Positions 23,311 to 32,160 of a stretch of 64,000 nucleotides of DNA are shown one piece after another (the stretch's first letter is position 1; every line of letters begins with the position of its first letter). The notes beneath the pieces are model-generated. The model was not told the DNA's origin and did no database searches. It was given only the letters and a program-made list of their open reading frames with translations. The position numbers and the translations under genes are program-made. The DNA is from DASXRA01 sp036502575 (GTDB lineage: Bacteria; Actinomycetota; Actinomycetes; Mycobacteriales; Jatrophihabitantaceae): positions 34,520-98,519 of the forward strand of contig DASXYL010000009.1 of NCBI GenBank assembly GCA_036502575.1, written 5' to 3'.

Positions 23311-24362
23311 CACGAGCACCTCGGACGGGGAGAATTGATGCTCGGATTGAGCGTGACGTTGCCCGGCAGCGTGAGCGTGCCGCTCACCTGGCACAGGTAG
23401 AAGTTGAACCACGCGCCGTAGCTGGCGGTGCGGGTCAACGATCCGATCTTGCTGGGTAGCCGCTGGATCACGCCGGCGATGGTCGACGAGCCGGCGTTGA
23501 GGTTCTTGGCCAGCGCGGTCAGATCGGTCACGTCCTTCTTGACGCCGGGCCGGACCTTGACGAGCAGGCTGGTCGTCTCGGTCGCGAGTTTGTTCACGCC
23601 GTCGATCGCGCCACCGATCGCCTCGCGGTCGGCCGCATACCCGGATACGAACTGCTGCAAGGTATTGATCAGGTCGGTCAGCTGATCGTCGCGGTCGGCC
23701 ACCGCCGTCAGCACCGAATTGAGGTGATCGATCAGGTCCCCGATCACCTGATCCTTGTCGGCGATCGAGTTGGCGAGATCGGCCGTCTGCTGCAGCAGCA
23801 GATCGACGGAGCCCCCTTCGCCCTGCAGCGTCTGGATGATCTCCTGCGAGAGCGAGTTGATATCGCTCGGGTCGAGGCCCTGGAACAGCGGCTGGAATCC
23901 GGCGAACAGAGTCGTGAGGTCGAGCGCGTTCTCGGTGCGCTGCAACGGGATCAGCCCGTTCTTGGCCAGGACCGCGTTCGGATCGACGTGCGCCTGCGCG
24001 ACCTCGTCCGATGTCGGCGGCGAGACCTCGACGTAGCGCTGGCCGACCAGGTTGCGGTACCGGATGCGCGCGTGGGTCAGCAGCGGGAGCCGGCGGCTGT
24101 CCTGCACGCTGAACTTCAGTTGCGCGACACGCCGGCTGCCGACGGTGACGAGCTTGATGCTGTTGACGGTGCCGACCCGCACTCCCGCGATCCGCACGTC
24201 GTCGCCCTTGACCACGCCCGTGACGTCGCTGAACTGGGCTCGATAGGTGATCGCCTTGCCGTAGGAGGAGTTCGAGATCGTCGCCGCCAGGATGTACGTG
24301 GCGACGACGGTGACCACCAAGAAGATCGTCAGCTTGATAAGCGGAGCAGCAACTCCCCTCAT
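23310..24362 (-). CDS. mceB: MCE-family protein MceB
   Basis: A 350-residue protein with signal anchor ('LIKLTIFLVVTVVATYILAATI') and an MCE domain ('YRAQFSDVTGVVKGDDVRIAGVRVGTVNSI'), then a helical region ending in 'FYLCQVSGTLTLPGNVTLNP'. ATG 24362 ('MRGVAAPLIK') is chosen from the position of the anchor; the longer frame upstream reads through an unusual 200-nt spacer. The gap to mceA is the largest inside the mceA-F block, while the other subunits overlap or nearly touch. Confidence 0.9.
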   Translation of the reverse strand: MRGVAAPLIKLTIFLVVTVVATYILAATISNSSYGKAITYRAQFSDVTGVVKGDDVRIAGVRVGTVNSIKLVTVGSRRVAQLKFSVQDSRRLPLLTHARIRYRNLVGQRYVEVSPPTSDEVAQAHVDPNAVLAKNGLIPLQRTENALDLTTLFAGFQPLFQGLDPSDINSLSQEIIQTLQGEGGSVDLLLQQTADLANSIADKDQVIGDLIDHLNSVLTAVADRDDQLTDLINTLQQFVSGYAADREAIGGAIDGVNKLATETTSLLVKVRPGVKKDVTDLTALAKNLNAGSSTIAGVIQRLPSKIGSLTRTASYGAWFNFYLCQVSGTLTLPGNVTLNPSINSPRPRCS

Positions 24363-24468
24363 GACATCCCGCCTTTCGCGAATCTCCTCGTGGACCCACT
24401 CGCAAGCTCGGGGTCCGTCGGAGATCCGCACCGCTCCTTCGTCGCGGGGCGCGTCGCGCCGGCGGGGG

Positions 24469-24492
24469 TCTTCGCGCGAGCGCTCATCGCGT
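24469..24492. repeat. 24-bp dispersed repeat in the mceA-mceB spacer
   Basis: A 24-bp sequence beginning TCTTCGCGCGAGCGCTCATC is identical at 62644-62667, and 19 of its first 20 bases recur at 26785-26804 in the yrbEA-yrbEB gap. Read leftward each copy begins an ATG frame (MSARAK...). The rest of the 199-nt spacer 24363-24561 shows no gene I can support. Confidence 0.6.
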
Positions 24493-24561
24493 GGTGGTCG
24501 TCTCGACTGGGGTCACTCCCCGCTCGCCTGCTCATCGCACGTGGAGTCGCTTCTCTCGACG

Positions 24562-25890
24562 TCATTTCACGGTCACCTCGCTTCCCCTTAGCAGTGGTGC
24601 GGCGAGGATGGTGTCGATCGCGGGCACCTTGTCCGGGGTGGTGCCGTACTGGCCGGCGATCAGCGAGTTCACCATCGCCGTCTCGGCGGCCGACCCCGGC
24701 CCGTAGGCGTTGCGGATCGGCGAGGCCAACGCGCCGGTGCCCGGACCGCCGACCAGCGGCGCGCCGTCGTTGAGGCTCTGGAACTCCGGCGGGATCTGGT
24801 ACGGCACCTGCGGGTCGGGCAGGCCGGCGCAGTGCGGCCCCCGACCGGTGACCAGCTTCGGCTCGTTGCCCGGCACGTACTTGCCGCGGCCCTTGACCAC
24901 CTCGAGCGTGACATGCAGCCGATCACCGCGGAACGCTTCCTGCAGGCGCGGGTTGATGTCGGCGAGACCCTTGAGCAGGCATCCGTATTCGGGCGCGTAC
25001 TCGGCGAGCAGGGTGAACATCGTGTTCGACGTGTCGGTGACGGTGATCAGGTTCTGCGCGTTGGCGTTGAGGAACTGCGTCAGGGTGTTCGACGTGCCGG
25101 TCGCGACCGTGAGCAAGGCGTCGAGTGACGTCTGCTTCTCGACGAGCGTCTTGGACGTCGTCTGCAGATTGGTGAGCGAGTCGAAGAGGTCCGGGATGAC
25201 GCCGTTGTACTCGAGGGCGACCTGGCCCAACTTGTCGAGGTCGTCGACCAACTGGGGGACGTGCGGGTTGATCGCTTTCAGGTAGTTGTCGAGCGAGGTG
25301 ATGTCGCGGCCCAGCCGTTCGCCGTTGCCGTTCAACGCGGTGGCCAAGGCGTTGAGGGTCGCGTTGAGCTCAGCTGGTTTGAGGGCGGTCAGCAGGGGCA
25401 TCAAGTCGGAGAGAACGTTCTGTATCTCGGCGTATTGCGCTGAGTTGTCCTGGCATATCGTCTGGCCGCCTTTGACCGGCCCGGGCGTCTGGGTCGGCTT
25501 GCAGTACGCCGGCTTGGCGGCGGCGTTGTCCGACGGCACGACGAGGGAGACGTAGCGCTCGCCGAACAGGGTCTTGGGCAGCAGCTGGGCGACCTGGTAG
25601 TTCTTGATCGCCTTCGCCTTGCCCGGATTGAGAGCCAGGGTGATCGTGGCGCCGTCCCCGTGCGAGCTGATCGAGCGCACCTCGCCGACGATGATTCCGC
25701 GCTCTTTGACGTCCGAGTGCGTCAGCAGCTGGTTGCCGGTGTGGTCGGTCTCGAGCTTGACCAGCACGACCTTGGTGAACACCTTGTTGTAGACGGCGAT
25801 CGACAGCGCGACCAGCGCCGCGACCAGCACGAGCAGGAGCAGCCCGAGCGACCGGCGGCGGACAGTGGCTCCGAAGTCTCTCGCGGCCAT
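24562..25890 (-). CDS. mceA: MCE-family protein MceA
   Basis: A 442-residue protein with signal anchor ('LGLLLLVLVAALVALSIAVYNKVF') and an MCE domain ('VLVKLETDHTGNQLLTHSDVKERGIIVGEV'), a helical core and a longer C-terminal domain with several Pro/Gly stretches, as is typical of MceA. ATG 25890 begins 2 nt after the yrbEB stop. A much longer frame running through yrbEB is an artefact of GC-rich sequence. As first mce gene it follows the two permease genes in the standard order. Confidence 0.9.
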   Translation of the reverse strand: MAARDFGATVRRRSLGLLLLVLVAALVALSIAVYNKVFTKVVLVKLETDHTGNQLLTHSDVKERGIIVGEVRSISSHGDGATITLALNPGKAKAIKNYQVAQLLPKTLFGERYVSLVVPSDNAAAKPAYCKPTQTPGPVKGGQTICQDNSAQYAEIQNVLSDLMPLLTALKPAELNATLNALATALNGNGERLGRDITSLDNYLKAINPHVPQLVDDLDKLGQVALEYNGVIPDLFDSLTNLQTTSKTLVEKQTSLDALLTVATGTSNTLTQFLNANAQNLITVTDTSNTMFTLLAEYAPEYGCLLKGLADINPRLQEAFRGDRLHVTLEVVKGRGKYVPGNEPKLVTGRGPHCAGLPDPQVPYQIPPEFQSLNDGAPLVGGPGTGALASPIRNAYGPGSAAETAMVNSLIAGQYGTTPDKVPAIDTILAAPLLRGSEVTVK

Positions 25891-25892
25891 GG

Positions 25893-26774
25893 CTACCCGC
25901 CCAACCGCACGGTGGCGTTGGTGCCCCACATGGCCAACGACAAGAAGAAGTCGATGACGTTGATGGCGACAATGGCGGTCCGGACGGCCTTGCCGACCGC
26001 GACGCCGACGCCGGCCGGGCCGCCCTTGGCCGTGTAGCCGTAGTAGCAGTGCACAAGCATGACCACGATGGCGAAGCACAGCACCTTGATGAACGACCGG
26101 TAGATGTCGCTGGGCGGTAAGAACAGGTGGAAGTAGTGGTCGTACGTGCCCGCGGACTGGTGGTAGTAGTACGTCGTGATCGTGCGCGTCGACAGGTAGG
26201 ACGACAGCAGGCCGATGATGTAGAGCGGGATCACCGCGACGAAGCCGGCGATCAGCCGCGACGTCACGAGGAACGGCATGCTCGGTACGGCCATCACCTC
26301 GAGGGCGTCGATCTCCTCGCTGATGCGCATGGCCCCGAGCTGAGCGGTGAACCCGCAACCCACCGTCGCCGAGAGCGCGAGCCCAGCCGCGAGCGGCGCG
26401 ATCTCGCGGGTGTTGAAGTAGGCGGAGATGAACCCGGTGAACGCGCCGGTTCCGATCTGGTTCAGGGCGGCGTAGCCCTGCAGGCCCACCTCGGTGCCGG
26501 TGAAGAACGACAGGAACGTGATGACGCCTACGGTCCCGCCGATCACCGCGAGCGCGCCGCTGCCGAACGTCACCTCGGCCAGCAGCCGAAGGACCTCCTT
26601 CTTGTAGCGGCGAAGGGTCCGTGGTGTCCACGCGATGGCGCGCAGGTAGAACGACATCTGCTCGCCGAGCGCGTCGAGCGACGCGCCAGGTGCTTGGACG
26701 GCCCGCCGCGTTCCGGCCGACAGCTCGGTCATGAACCGGCTCCGCTGCCGCTCGACGGTGACGTTGCTCGCCAC
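25893..26774 (-). CDS. yrbEB: YrbE/MlaE-type permease subunit B of the Mce transporter
   Basis: A 293-residue MlaE/YrbE integral membrane protein with about five or six membrane helices. The conserved interface segment 'ALSATVGCGFTAQLGAMRISEEIDALEVM' contains the EExDAL motif that contacts the MceG ATPase. GTG 26774 follows an AAGAGGG. It forms a heterodimer with YrbEA in known Mce systems. Confidence 0.92.
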   Translation of the reverse strand: MASNVTVERQRSRFMTELSAGTRRAVQAPGASLDALGEQMSFYLRAIAWTPRTLRRYKKEVLRLLAEVTFGSGALAVIGGTVGVITFLSFFTGTEVGLQGYAALNQIGTGAFTGFISAYFNTREIAPLAAGLALSATVGCGFTAQLGAMRISEEIDALEVMAVPSMPFLVTSRLIAGFVAVIPLYIIGLLSSYLSTRTITTYYYHQSAGTYDHYFHLFLPPSDIYRSFIKVLCFAIVVMLVHCYYGYTAKGGPAGVGVAVGKAVRTAIVAINVIDFFLSLAMWGTNATVRLGG

Positions 26775-26802
26775 TAGCGCACCCTCTTCGCGCGTGCGCT
26801 CA

Positions 26803-27582
26803 TCATGATCCCTTGGCCGGGACGATTTGCAGGTACACGGCGGTGATCACGAAGTTGACGAAGAACAGCAGCAGGAACGTGATGACGACAGACTGGTTCA
26901 CCGCATCGCCGACGCCCTTGGGGCCGCCGCCGGCGTTCAATCCCTTGTAGGCCGCCACGATCGCGGCGATCGCCCCGAAGATCAGCGCCTTGAGCTCACC
27001 CGCCCACAGGTCCTGTATCTGGGCGAGCGCGGAGAAGCTGGCTAAGTACGCGCCCGGTGTGCCGCCTTGCAGGATGACGTTGAAGAAGTAGCCCCCCGCG
27101 ACGCCGACGACGCTCACCAGGCCGTTCAGCGCCATCGCGACCAGCATGCAGGCGAGCATCCGCGGCACGACCAGCCGCTGGATCGCCGAGATGCCCAGCA
27201 CCTCCATCGCGTCGATCTCGTCGCGGATCTTGCGGCTGCCGAGGTCGGCGCAGATCGCCGACCCGCCGGCGCCGGCGATCAGCAGCGCGGTGACGATGGG
27301 GCTGGCCTCGCGGATGATCGCGAGCACGCTGGCCGCGCCGGTGAACGACTGCGCGCCGAGCTGGCGGGTCAGGCTGCCCAGCTGCAGTGCGATGACGGCA
27401 CCGAACGGGATCGCGACCAGCGCGGTGGGCAAGATCGTCACGCTCGCGACGAACCAGGCCTGCTGGATGAACTCGCGGACCTGGAACGGTCGCTTGAACG
27501 TCATGCGGACGACGTCCAGGAACAGCGCGAAGAGCCGGCCGCTCTGCCGGACCCCTGCAACGGGCGAGAAAGATGTCGCCAC
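26803..27582 (-). CDS. yrbEA: YrbE/MlaE-type permease subunit A of the Mce transporter
   Basis: A 259-residue MlaE/YrbE permease. The coupling motif is in 'ICADLGSRKIRDEIDAMEVLGI' (about 110-130). Membrane helices include 'LVAMALNGLVSVVGVAGGYFF' and 'VVITFLLLFFVNFVITAVYL'. GTG 27582 has only a weak ribosome binding site. It lies between mceG (64 nt) and yrbEB (28 nt), and the latter gap carries a copy of the dispersed MSARAK-type repeat. Confidence 0.92.
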   Translation of the reverse strand: MATSFSPVAGVRQSGRLFALFLDVVRMTFKRPFQVREFIQQAWFVASVTILPTALVAIPFGAVIALQLGSLTRQLGAQSFTGAASVLAIIREASPIVTALLIAGAGGSAICADLGSRKIRDEIDAMEVLGISAIQRLVVPRMLACMLVAMALNGLVSVVGVAGGYFFNVILQGGTPGAYLASFSALAQIQDLWAGELKALIFGAIAAIVAAYKGLNAGGGPKGVGDAVNQSVVITFLLLFFVNFVITAVYLQIVPAKGS

Positions 27583-27646
27583 TAGGCCCGGCCCCGCGAG
27601 ATCTGGCCGGCTCGCGCGGCTGACAGGTTACGAACGTCCATCACTC

Positions 27647-28729
27647 CTAGTCCCTGTCGGAGTACGCGCTGATCTCGGTCGGAAGCCCGCCGTGGGCGAG
27701 GGTGTCCTGGTAGGAGAGTTCCTGCTGGTGCTCCTCGTCCAGGGCCGCCCGGACCGCCACCTGCGCCTGCGGCGGCAGGGTGTGCAGCAGGTCGAGCACT
27801 CGCTGCTGCCGGCGCGCTGCTGCCTTGCGCTCAGGTAGGCCCGCCGAGGGCTGTAGCTGCGGGGGGACGCCTTGGTGTCCGCCGGCGGAACCCTTGGGCC
27901 CGGCGAGCGGGTGCGGCTCGGCGGCGTTCTCGAGCGACGCGAGCTCGGCCGCAACCTGGCCCGCGTCCTTCTCCTCGGACATGCCGATCGGCCCCTCGCG
28001 GCGACCGTTGAGGAACTGCTTGACCACCGGCTCCTCGGACGTCAGCAGCACCTCGCGGGGCCCGAACATGACGAGCTTCCGCAAGAACAACATGCCGATG
28101 TTGTCGGGCACGGTTCGCGCGGTGCCGATGTCGTGGGTGACGATCAAGAAGGTCGCGTCGGTCTGGGCGTTCAGGTCGATGATGAGCTGATTCGTGTAGG
28201 CCACGCGCACCGGGTCGAGGCCGGAGTCCGGCTCGTCGAACAGGATGATCTCGGGATCGAGCACGAGCGCGCGGGCGAGGCCGGCCCGCTTGCGCATACC
28301 TCCGGAGATCTCGCCCGGCAGCTTCTTCTCCGTGCCCTCCAGGCCGACCATCGTCATCTTGTCCATGACGATGCCCTTGATCTCGCGCTCGCTCTTGCGG
28401 GTGTGTTCGCGCAGCGGAAAGGCGATGTTGTCGAAGAGGTTCATCGAACCGAACAGCGCCCCGTCCTGGAACAGGACGCCGAACAGTTTTCGGGTCTCGT
28501 AGAGCTGATGTTCGCGACAGTGGGCGATATCAACGTCACGAATGATGATCGAACCCTTATCGGGTTTGAGCAGGCCGATAAGCGATTTCAAGAACACCGA
28601 TTTGCCGGTACCGGACGGGCCGAGCAGGACGGACACTTCGCCCGCGGGCAGGGTCAGCGTCACGTCGCCCCAGATCAGCTGCCGGCCGAAAGACTTGCTC
28701 AGATTCGAGACGGCCACTTCAACACCCAC
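27647..28729 (-). CDS. mceG: Mce transporter ATPase MceG (Mkl)
   Basis: A 360-residue ABC ATPase: Walker A 'GPSGTGKS' (37-44), signature 'ISGGMRKRAGLARAL', Walker B 'IILFDEPDSGLDP', H-loop 'IVTHD'. A C-terminal extension of about 120 residues after the nucleotide-binding domain is a mark of MceG. GTG 28729 follows AGGAAGGGG. In Mycobacterium tuberculosis the single mceG (mkl) serves several unlinked mce loci and lies near rplJL and rpoB. Here it heads a complete mce operon at that same chromosomal place. It energises lipid transport by YrbEAB and MceA-F. Confidence 0.95.
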   Translation of the reverse strand: MGVEVAVSNLSKSFGRQLIWGDVTLTLPAGEVSVLLGPSGTGKSVFLKSLIGLLKPDKGSIIIRDVDIAHCREHQLYETRKLFGVLFQDGALFGSMNLFDNIAFPLREHTRKSEREIKGIVMDKMTMVGLEGTEKKLPGEISGGMRKRAGLARALVLDPEIILFDEPDSGLDPVRVAYTNQLIIDLNAQTDATFLIVTHDIGTARTVPDNIGMLFLRKLVMFGPREVLLTSEEPVVKQFLNGRREGPIGMSEEKDAGQVAAELASLENAAEPHPLAGPKGSAGGHQGVPPQLQPSAGLPERKAAARRQQRVLDLLHTLPPQAQVAVRAALDEEHQQELSYQDTLAHGGLPTEISAYSDRD

Positions 28730-28838
28730 GGCTGTCCCCTTCCTGTTTTCCGGCAGGCCGACACTCGCGTGTGACCGGCGTAACGTTTTAACGAGAAAGC
28801 TACCCGGCGGTAACGGCGCCGGATCCGCTAGTTCCTAC

Positions 28839-28854
28839 ACGGCGCCGGCGCCGT
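28839..28854. promoter_or_regulatory. 16-bp perfect palindrome upstream of mceG
   Basis: ACGGCGCCGGCGCCGT lies 110 bp upstream of mceG. It may be an operator or just GC-rich symmetry. A TTACCG-N17-TAAACG-like element nearer the gene is a weak promoter candidate. The 247-bp gap 28730-28976 holds no gene. Confidence 0.3.
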
Positions 28855-28976
28855 AGGCGAGTGTGAGAATACGCACAAGCCCCTTCGCTGGTGCATACCA
28901 CCGCACTGTCCGGCCCTATTTCTGAGGTGTCTCCCGGGATGTCGCCCAGCAGGCACTTCGCCCGTACACAGGATGG

Positions 28977-30251
28977 TCAGTCGCCACCCGCAACACCGTC
29001 GAGGAAGAGCCGCCCGGCCCGGTCGAAATGTCCCACGGCGCCGCACGCTAGCAGCCCGTCGGCGACGAGGTTGCCGACGTGCACATCGCCCGGCCGACCC
29101 GGCTCGACGACTCGCCGACCCTGTGCGCTCAACAGCGCTACGTGGCATCCGAACGGTGGATATCCCACGGTGCCGGGCGCGGCCCGCCAGTCGGCCGGAG
29201 TCGCGACTGCGGCCAGGAGCGACTCGGCCGGGCAGTACCAGTTGTAGAGCACGTCGCCGAACATCAACGTCACCCGATTACCGAGGTCGGGCACGAGCGG
29301 CGCACCGGAGCAGAGCACGACGCGCAGGGTCGAGGGCACCGGGCCGGACGCGTCGAGCAGCTCGGACACCAGCCGGGGGGTGACGACCACCGTGGTGCAC
29401 CGGTACCGGACGGCTCTCGCGAGCAGGTGCTGCGCGTCAACGCCACGTTGCAGCACCGCCGTGGAGCCGAGCGAGAGCGCGACGAGGAACGGCGCCAGCC
29501 CGTATCCGCGAAAGAGCGGGACGCCGATCAGCGTGGCGGGCCCCGGTTGCATCGGGATGCGGTCGAGGAACTGAGCGGCGAAAAGGGCCGGGCTCACCCG
29601 GCACGGCACGCCGGCGTTCGCCTTCGGCACGAGCGTCAGGCCGCCGGGCTCGGCGGGAACGGGCAACGCGTGCGCAGGTGCCGCCGCGATCAGCTCGTTC
29701 AGCCTCACGTGCTCACCCGAGCCGTCGACCCAAGCGAGGTAGCGCCCGACTCGCTCGGGCAGCGCGGCGACCACCGGCCCGAACTCCTCGTCGTACACGA
29801 TCGTGGTCACGCCCTCGCGCTGGACGACGGCGGCAAGCTGCTCGGCCCCGAACTCGGTAGGCATCGGCACCACCTGCGCACCGAGCTTGGCTGCCGCGAA
29901 CATCGCGTCGGCGACACCCCGATGGTTGCGACAGAGGACGCCGATCGCTGCGTCCTGCCGGATGCCCTGACCGCGCCACGCCCAGGCCAAGGCGTTCGAC
30001 CGGCGATCGAGCTCGCCGAACGTGAGCGCCCCGCGATCATCGACCAGGCCGATCGAATCCGGCCACCGCCTGGCCGCGATCCGGACGGCGCCGGCCAGTG
30101 GACCCCAGCGACGCACGTCTCGGGCGAGGCGGATCGTCGCTATCGGATGGGTCGGCCGGAACAGTCCGGCCCGGTTGAGAACCCGTGCGCTGCGCACCGC
30201 CCACCGGATGCGCGCCCAACGTCGTCGTGCACCTGCGACCTGCTCGAGCAT
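28977..30251 (-). CDS. Degenerate acyl-CoA synthetase-like (AMP-binding) protein
   Basis: A 424-residue member of the AMP-binding superfamily, recognisable from 'RWPDSIGLVDDRGALTFGELDRRSNALAWAW' and 'GVLCRNHRGVADAMFAAAKLGAQVVP'. At the P-loop, where the family has TSGTTGxPK, it reads 'LTLVPKANAGVPCR' (about 205-218), so the phosphate-binding residues are missing. The protein also stops before the usual C-terminal lid domain; family members are normally 500-560 residues. Start ATG 30251 follows GGGGAG. It is the first gene upstream of mceG on the same strand, the place occupied by fadD5 in mycobacterial mce1. It is likely catalytically dead for adenylation: a decaying FadD or a binding protein. 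Confidence 0.7.
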   Translation of the reverse strand: MLEQVAGARRRWARIRWAVRSARVLNRAGLFRPTHPIATIRLARDVRRWGPLAGAVRIAARRWPDSIGLVDDRGALTFGELDRRSNALAWAWRGQGIRQDAAIGVLCRNHRGVADAMFAAAKLGAQVVPMPTEFGAEQLAAVVQREGVTTIVYDEEFGPVVAALPERVGRYLAWVDGSGEHVRLNELIAAAPAHALPVPAEPGGLTLVPKANAGVPCRVSPALFAAQFLDRIPMQPGPATLIGVPLFRGYGLAPFLVALSLGSTAVLQRGVDAQHLLARAVRYRCTTVVVTPRLVSELLDASGPVPSTLRVVLCSGAPLVPDLGNRVTLMFGDVLYNWYCPAESLLAAVATPADWRAAPGTVGYPPFGCHVALLSAQGRRVVEPGRPGDVHVGNLVADGLLACGAVGHFDRAGRLFLDGVAGGD

Positions 30252-30369
30252 GAAAACTCCCCAATGCGAGTCCATGCGGTCGCGGGGCATCGGGGGTAAA
30301 CAGACCCTAAGGGCAAATACCCGTCGCCGGCAAGCCCCTACCGGTCGCGCGTCACTGCCTTGTGGATCT

Positions 30370-30387
30370 TGATGACAGGCGTCATCA
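30370..30387. promoter_or_regulatory. Operator-like palindrome between the divergent FadD-like and MpaB genes
   Basis: TGATGAC-AGGC-GTCATCA, 7-bp perfect arms, 17 nt before the first MpaB start. It resembles a TetR or GntR site but does not match the TTGrC-N5-GTCAA motif found elsewhere in the island. Confidence 0.5.
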
Positions 30388-30403
30388 GTTTGGAGGGCTC
30401 GGC

Positions 30404-31327
30404 ATGCCGGAAGCACTCGGACCGACGTCGCTGGCGTGGCAACGCGGCGGCGACTGGCGCACGATCCTGATGTCGTTGTGGGCCGGGTCGATGCAGAACA
30501 TGCATCCCCAGTTGGGCGCCGGCGTCGAGGAGCATTCGAACTTCTTCGACGAGCGGCGGCAGCGGCTGTACCGGTCGATCTACCCGATCCTCGGCATGAT
30601 CTACGACGGTCCGCGGGCGCCGGAGACCGCGCGGCAGGTACGCGACTACCACCGCACCATTCACGGCGTCGACCAGCACGGGCGGCGCTACAGCGCCCTG
30701 AACCCGGACACCTTCTTCTGGGCGCACTGCACGTTCGTCATGGTGCCGATCCTCACCTACGAGTACTTCGGCGCGCCGTACACGTCCGCAGAGAAGGAGC
30801 AGGCGTGGACGGAAGGTCTGCAGTGGTGGGCGTTGTACGGCATCACCAAGCAGGACGTCCCAACCGACTGGGCCGGTTTCGAGCTGTACTGGCACGGCAT
30901 GTGCGCGAACGTCCTCGAGGACAACAAGGCCACCCGCGACGTGCTCGACATCGCGCGGATCGCGAAGCCGCCGGCGTTGTCCTGGTTGCCGGATCGGATG
31001 TGGCGAGTGCTGCGGATACCGGTCAGCCGCGGCCTCGTGTGGATCACCGTCGGCATGTACCCGGACGCGGTACGCCGCCGGCTCGGCTTCCACTGGACGC
31101 ATCGGGGCGAGGTCGCCCTGCGGACACTGGGTCGTGCCGTTCGCCTCACCTGGCGGCTCGTGCCGCGCGAGCGCCGCTACCACCCTCGGGCGCGCGATGC
31201 CTGGCGGCGGGCTCGCGGCCGGACACCGGCGGAGGCGGCACTCGTCGAGACGCCGGCCCGCAACCTGCCGCCGATGCAGAACCGCGCCGACCCGAAGCAC
31301 TACGTCCCCGCGACCACATCCCCGTGA
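30404..31327 (+). CDS. MpaB/rubber-oxygenase-family protein (DUF2236), copy 1
   Basis: A 307-residue protein of the DUF2236/MpaB (latex-clearing-protein-like) family. These are haem-b oxygenases acting on isoprenoid or polyketide substrates. Family traits are visible: an N-terminal 'GPTSLAWQRGGDWRTILMSLWAGSMQNMHPQLGAGV' region, the conserved Arg/His-rich 'YHRTIHGVDQHGRRYSALNPDTFFWAHCTFV' and a helical core. ATG 30404 follows GGAGGG by 6 nt. It overlaps a second member by 4 nt (GTGA). The substrate is unknown; the lipid/steroid neighbourhood suggests a hydrophobic isoprenoid. Confidence 0.8.
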   Translation: MPEALGPTSLAWQRGGDWRTILMSLWAGSMQNMHPQLGAGVEEHSNFFDERRQRLYRSIYPILGMIYDGPRAPETARQVRDYHRTIHGVDQHGRRYSALNPDTFFWAHCTFVMVPILTYEYFGAPYTSAEKEQAWTEGLQWWALYGITKQDVPTDWAGFELYWHGMCANVLEDNKATRDVLDIARIAKPPALSWLPDRMWRVLRIPVSRGLVWITVGMYPDAVRRRLGFHWTHRGEVALRTLGRAVRLTWRLVPRERRYHPRARDAWRRARGRTPAEAALVETPARNLPPMQNRADPKHYVPATTSP

Positions 31328-32160
31328 GAGAGGCCCCGCTCGGGCCGGACTCGCTGACCTGGCGGCTCGGCCTGCCGCGCACGGCCCTGCTGCTGGCCGG
31401 ACGCGCCCTGACGATGCAGACCGCCCATCCGACGATCGGGGCCGGTGTGCGCGACTTCTCCGATTTCCGCACCGACCCGTGGGGTCGTCTCGACCGCACC
31501 GTGGCCTCGCTGCTCACCCAGCTGTTCGGCGGCCGGCGGTCGATCGACGAGGCGCGCCGGCTGCGCGAGATGCACAAAACCATCACCGGCACCGGCTTCG
31601 ACGGCGAGCGATACAGCGCCCTGAACCCGGAGGCGTGGGCGTGGGTTCATCTGTCCAACTTCGACAGTGGGGCTGTATTCCTCGACTTGTTCGTCCGGGC
31701 GCTCACTCGGCCGGAGCGCGAGCGGCTCTACGCGGAGTACCGGCAGGTCGGCGGGCTGCTCGGCGTGCGCGATCAGGACATGCCGCCCGACCTCGCCGGC
31801 CTGCACGCCTACGTCGACGACATGGTCGAGCACCGCCTCGACGCGAATGCCACGACGCGCGACCTACTCGAGTCGCTCACCCTGCGCGACGTGCCGCCCC
31901 CGTCCCGGCTGGTGCCGAAGCCCGTGTGGGCGGCGGTGCGCCCGGCCGGCCGCCATCTACTGCGAGACGCGACAGTCGGCACGCTGCCCCCGCGACTGCG
32001 CGAGAAGCTGGACCTCGACTGGACGCCCGAGCAGGAGCGGCGCCTGCGGCGCGTCGCGACGGCGATACGCCGGATCAGCCCGGCCGTGCCGCCGCGGATC
32101 ATGCACTATCCCCTGGCGTACCAGGCCCGCAAAGCAGCGCTCGCCGCCGGCCAGCGCTAG
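31324..32160 (+). CDS. MpaB/rubber-oxygenase-family protein (DUF2236), copy 2
   Basis: A 278-residue paralogue of the preceding protein with the same blocks: 'GPDSLTWRLGLPRTALLLAGRALTMQTAHPTIGAGV', then 'MHKTITGTGFDGERYSALNPEAWAWVHLSNF'. The GTG start overlaps the stop of copy 1, so no separate ribosome binding site is needed. The stop CTAG is shared with the convergent SDR gene. The tandem copies probably arose by duplication and may form a heteromer or act on different positions of one substrate. Confidence 0.8.
   Translation: MREAPLGPDSLTWRLGLPRTALLLAGRALTMQTAHPTIGAGVRDFSDFRTDPWGRLDRTVASLLTQLFGGRRSIDEARRLREMHKTITGTGFDGERYSALNPEAWAWVHLSNFDSGAVFLDLFVRALTRPERERLYAEYRQVGGLLGVRDQDMPPDLAGLHAYVDDMVEHRLDANATTRDLLESLTLRDVPPPSRLVPKPVWAAVRPAGRHLLRDATVGTLPPRLREKLDLDWTPEQERRLRRVATAIRRISPAVPPRIMHYPLAYQARKAALAAGQR

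Noticed and set aside
22213..26631. Extended frames suggesting fusions of mceB with mceC and of yrbEB with mceA
   Set aside because: The extra N-terminal parts are read in the wrong frame of the neighbouring gene; each true start coincides with the stop of the gene before it.
28730..28976. Possible small gene between mceG and the FadD-like gene
   Set aside because: No frame with a plausible start and ribosome binding site; only a palindrome and weak promoter elements were seen.
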